Positions 17,951 through 18,497 of a stretch of DNA of 18,497 bases are shown here, piece after piece. Below the pieces are notes generated by a model. That model saw nothing but the letters and a program-made list of their open reading frames with translations. It was not told the origin of the DNA and did not search any database. Location: contig WELB01000307.1 of assembly GCA_009602725.1 (NCBI GenBank), forward strand, positions 62,074 through 80,570, in the 5' to 3' direction. The stretch is from Spirogloea muscicola. Taxonomy: Eukaryota; Streptophyta; Zygnematophyceae; Spirogloeales; Spirogloeaceae. Each line of letters starts with the position of its first letter. Positions within the stretch are counted from its first letter, which is position 1. The translations under genes and the position numbers were made by a program.

Positions 17951-18320
17951 CAAATGTCCTGGTAACTGGGTAATGAGCTGGCTAAGGGGGACACTAATAT
18001 CCCCGAGTAAGCACATGCATATCAGACAAGCTATACTGAGGAGCCATACCACCACCACAAGGAAGGAAGATGACACGGCTAGACCCGAGACGACGCAATG
18101 GGGAAATCAGTGACAGTAATCCCAGGCGTAAACGGAGGAATGAACCAAGGCTCGTGTTCGTAAGGCGCAGGGATAAAGCGGCTGCTGATATGAAAGAATC
18201 GGCTGTGAAATGCCAGCCAGATGCATACAGGTGTTCATGACGGAGCCAAAGGCTTAGCAGACAGGGCGCCCTCAATACTCCCGTGTCAGCAGTAGGAAGT
18301 CAGATGAGCTGAGGGGAGGA

Positions 18321-18497
18321 AGAGCAACCCCGCTGCGCAAGTCAGAGGCTGCTGCAAGGGCGCGACCAGCGCGGCGGTGCAAAGCAAGCGCTTGGGAGCG
18401 CTGCAGGGACATAGACAATCGCATACGGTAGCAGGACACCAGACCCAAAAGGCACCGAGCCACCGGGAAGGGCAGCACCCTGCCCCGGCGCCGCTGG
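18321..18497. other. Right-edge sequence; no gene seen
   Basis: GC-rich sequence with gcgc-rich strings continues to the window end. Only low-complexity open frames are present. It may continue the repeat array to its left, but no further copy of the motif is clear. Confidence 0.35.

Larger units (their letters stand above)
17670..18320 (+). repeat. Three direct copies of a 'CTCAAT..CCCGAGTCAGC' motif at about 300-bp spacing
   Basis: The strings ctcaatgacctcgagtcagc (about 17671), actaatatccccgagtaagc (about 17992) and ctcaatactcccgtgtcagc (about 18270) share a core and are followed by similar purine-rich sequences (tgtcggaagaagt, atatcagacaagc, aggaagtcagatgagc). Their spacings, about 320 and 280 bp, suggest three diverged tandem units of one element. 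The minus-strand frames ending LLTRGH, LTRGY and LLTREY at these sites are by-products of this repetition. Confidence 0.5.

Noticed and set aside
17670-18320. CRISPR-like or regularly spaced array
   Set aside because: The three repeated motifs are diverged, about 300 bp apart and in eukaryotic nuclear DNA; they look like units of a dispersed element.

Overview
The window is nuclear DNA of a eukaryote from the green (plant) lineage. Its genes are split by many short GT-AG introns. The two galactosyltransferases are of the plant GT31 type (DUF4094-like N-terminus plus Galactosyl_T domain). A fragment of a plant-like mitochondrial small-subunit rRNA gene is inserted at 17.0-17.35 kb. I infer an early-branching streptophyte or related green alga, but the sequence alone does not fix the species. 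The gene models were built by hand from splice signals, phase and remembered family alignments; no alignment program was run.

Three glycosyltransferase genes fill 1.7-14.2 kb. (1) On the minus strand, 5238 to 1724, a 12-exon gene of 364 codons resembles plant hydroxyproline O-galactosyltransferases (HPGT), which add the first galactose to arabinogalactan proteins. (2) Divergent from it, 6083-8936 plus, is a 9-exon PIG-A gene of 442 codons, the catalytic GlcNAc-transferase of the first step of GPI-anchor synthesis. (3) Downstream on the plus strand, 10400-14145, is a second GT31 gene of the beta-1,3-galactosyltransferase type, about 388 codons. Genes 1 and 3 share intron phases throughout and several identical exon lengths, so they are paralogues from an old duplication now flanking PIG-A. 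Many arabinogalactan proteins are GPI-anchored, so the three products plausibly serve the same class of cell-surface glycoprotein.

The flanks are accessory DNA. At 1-900 there is GC-rich sequence with a short reading frame running off the left edge on the minus strand. Intergenic regions carry two dispersed short repeat families and CGG/CCG microsatellites near the start of all three genes. From 14.9 kb to the right edge the window is almost all repeats and relics: an imperfect inverted repeat interrupted by a Copia-like gag fragment (15.1-16.2 kb), the decayed C-terminal part of a LINE-type reverse-transcriptase ORF (16.2-17.0 kb), the mitochondrial rRNA insertion (17.0-17.35 kb), and a repeat-rich tail to 18.5 kb.

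Most worth a second look are the linked HPGT / PIG-A / B3GALT trio, the retained Cys-rich C-terminus of the HPGT-like protein, the duplicated splice acceptor in that gene, and the NUMT joined to a dead LINE.
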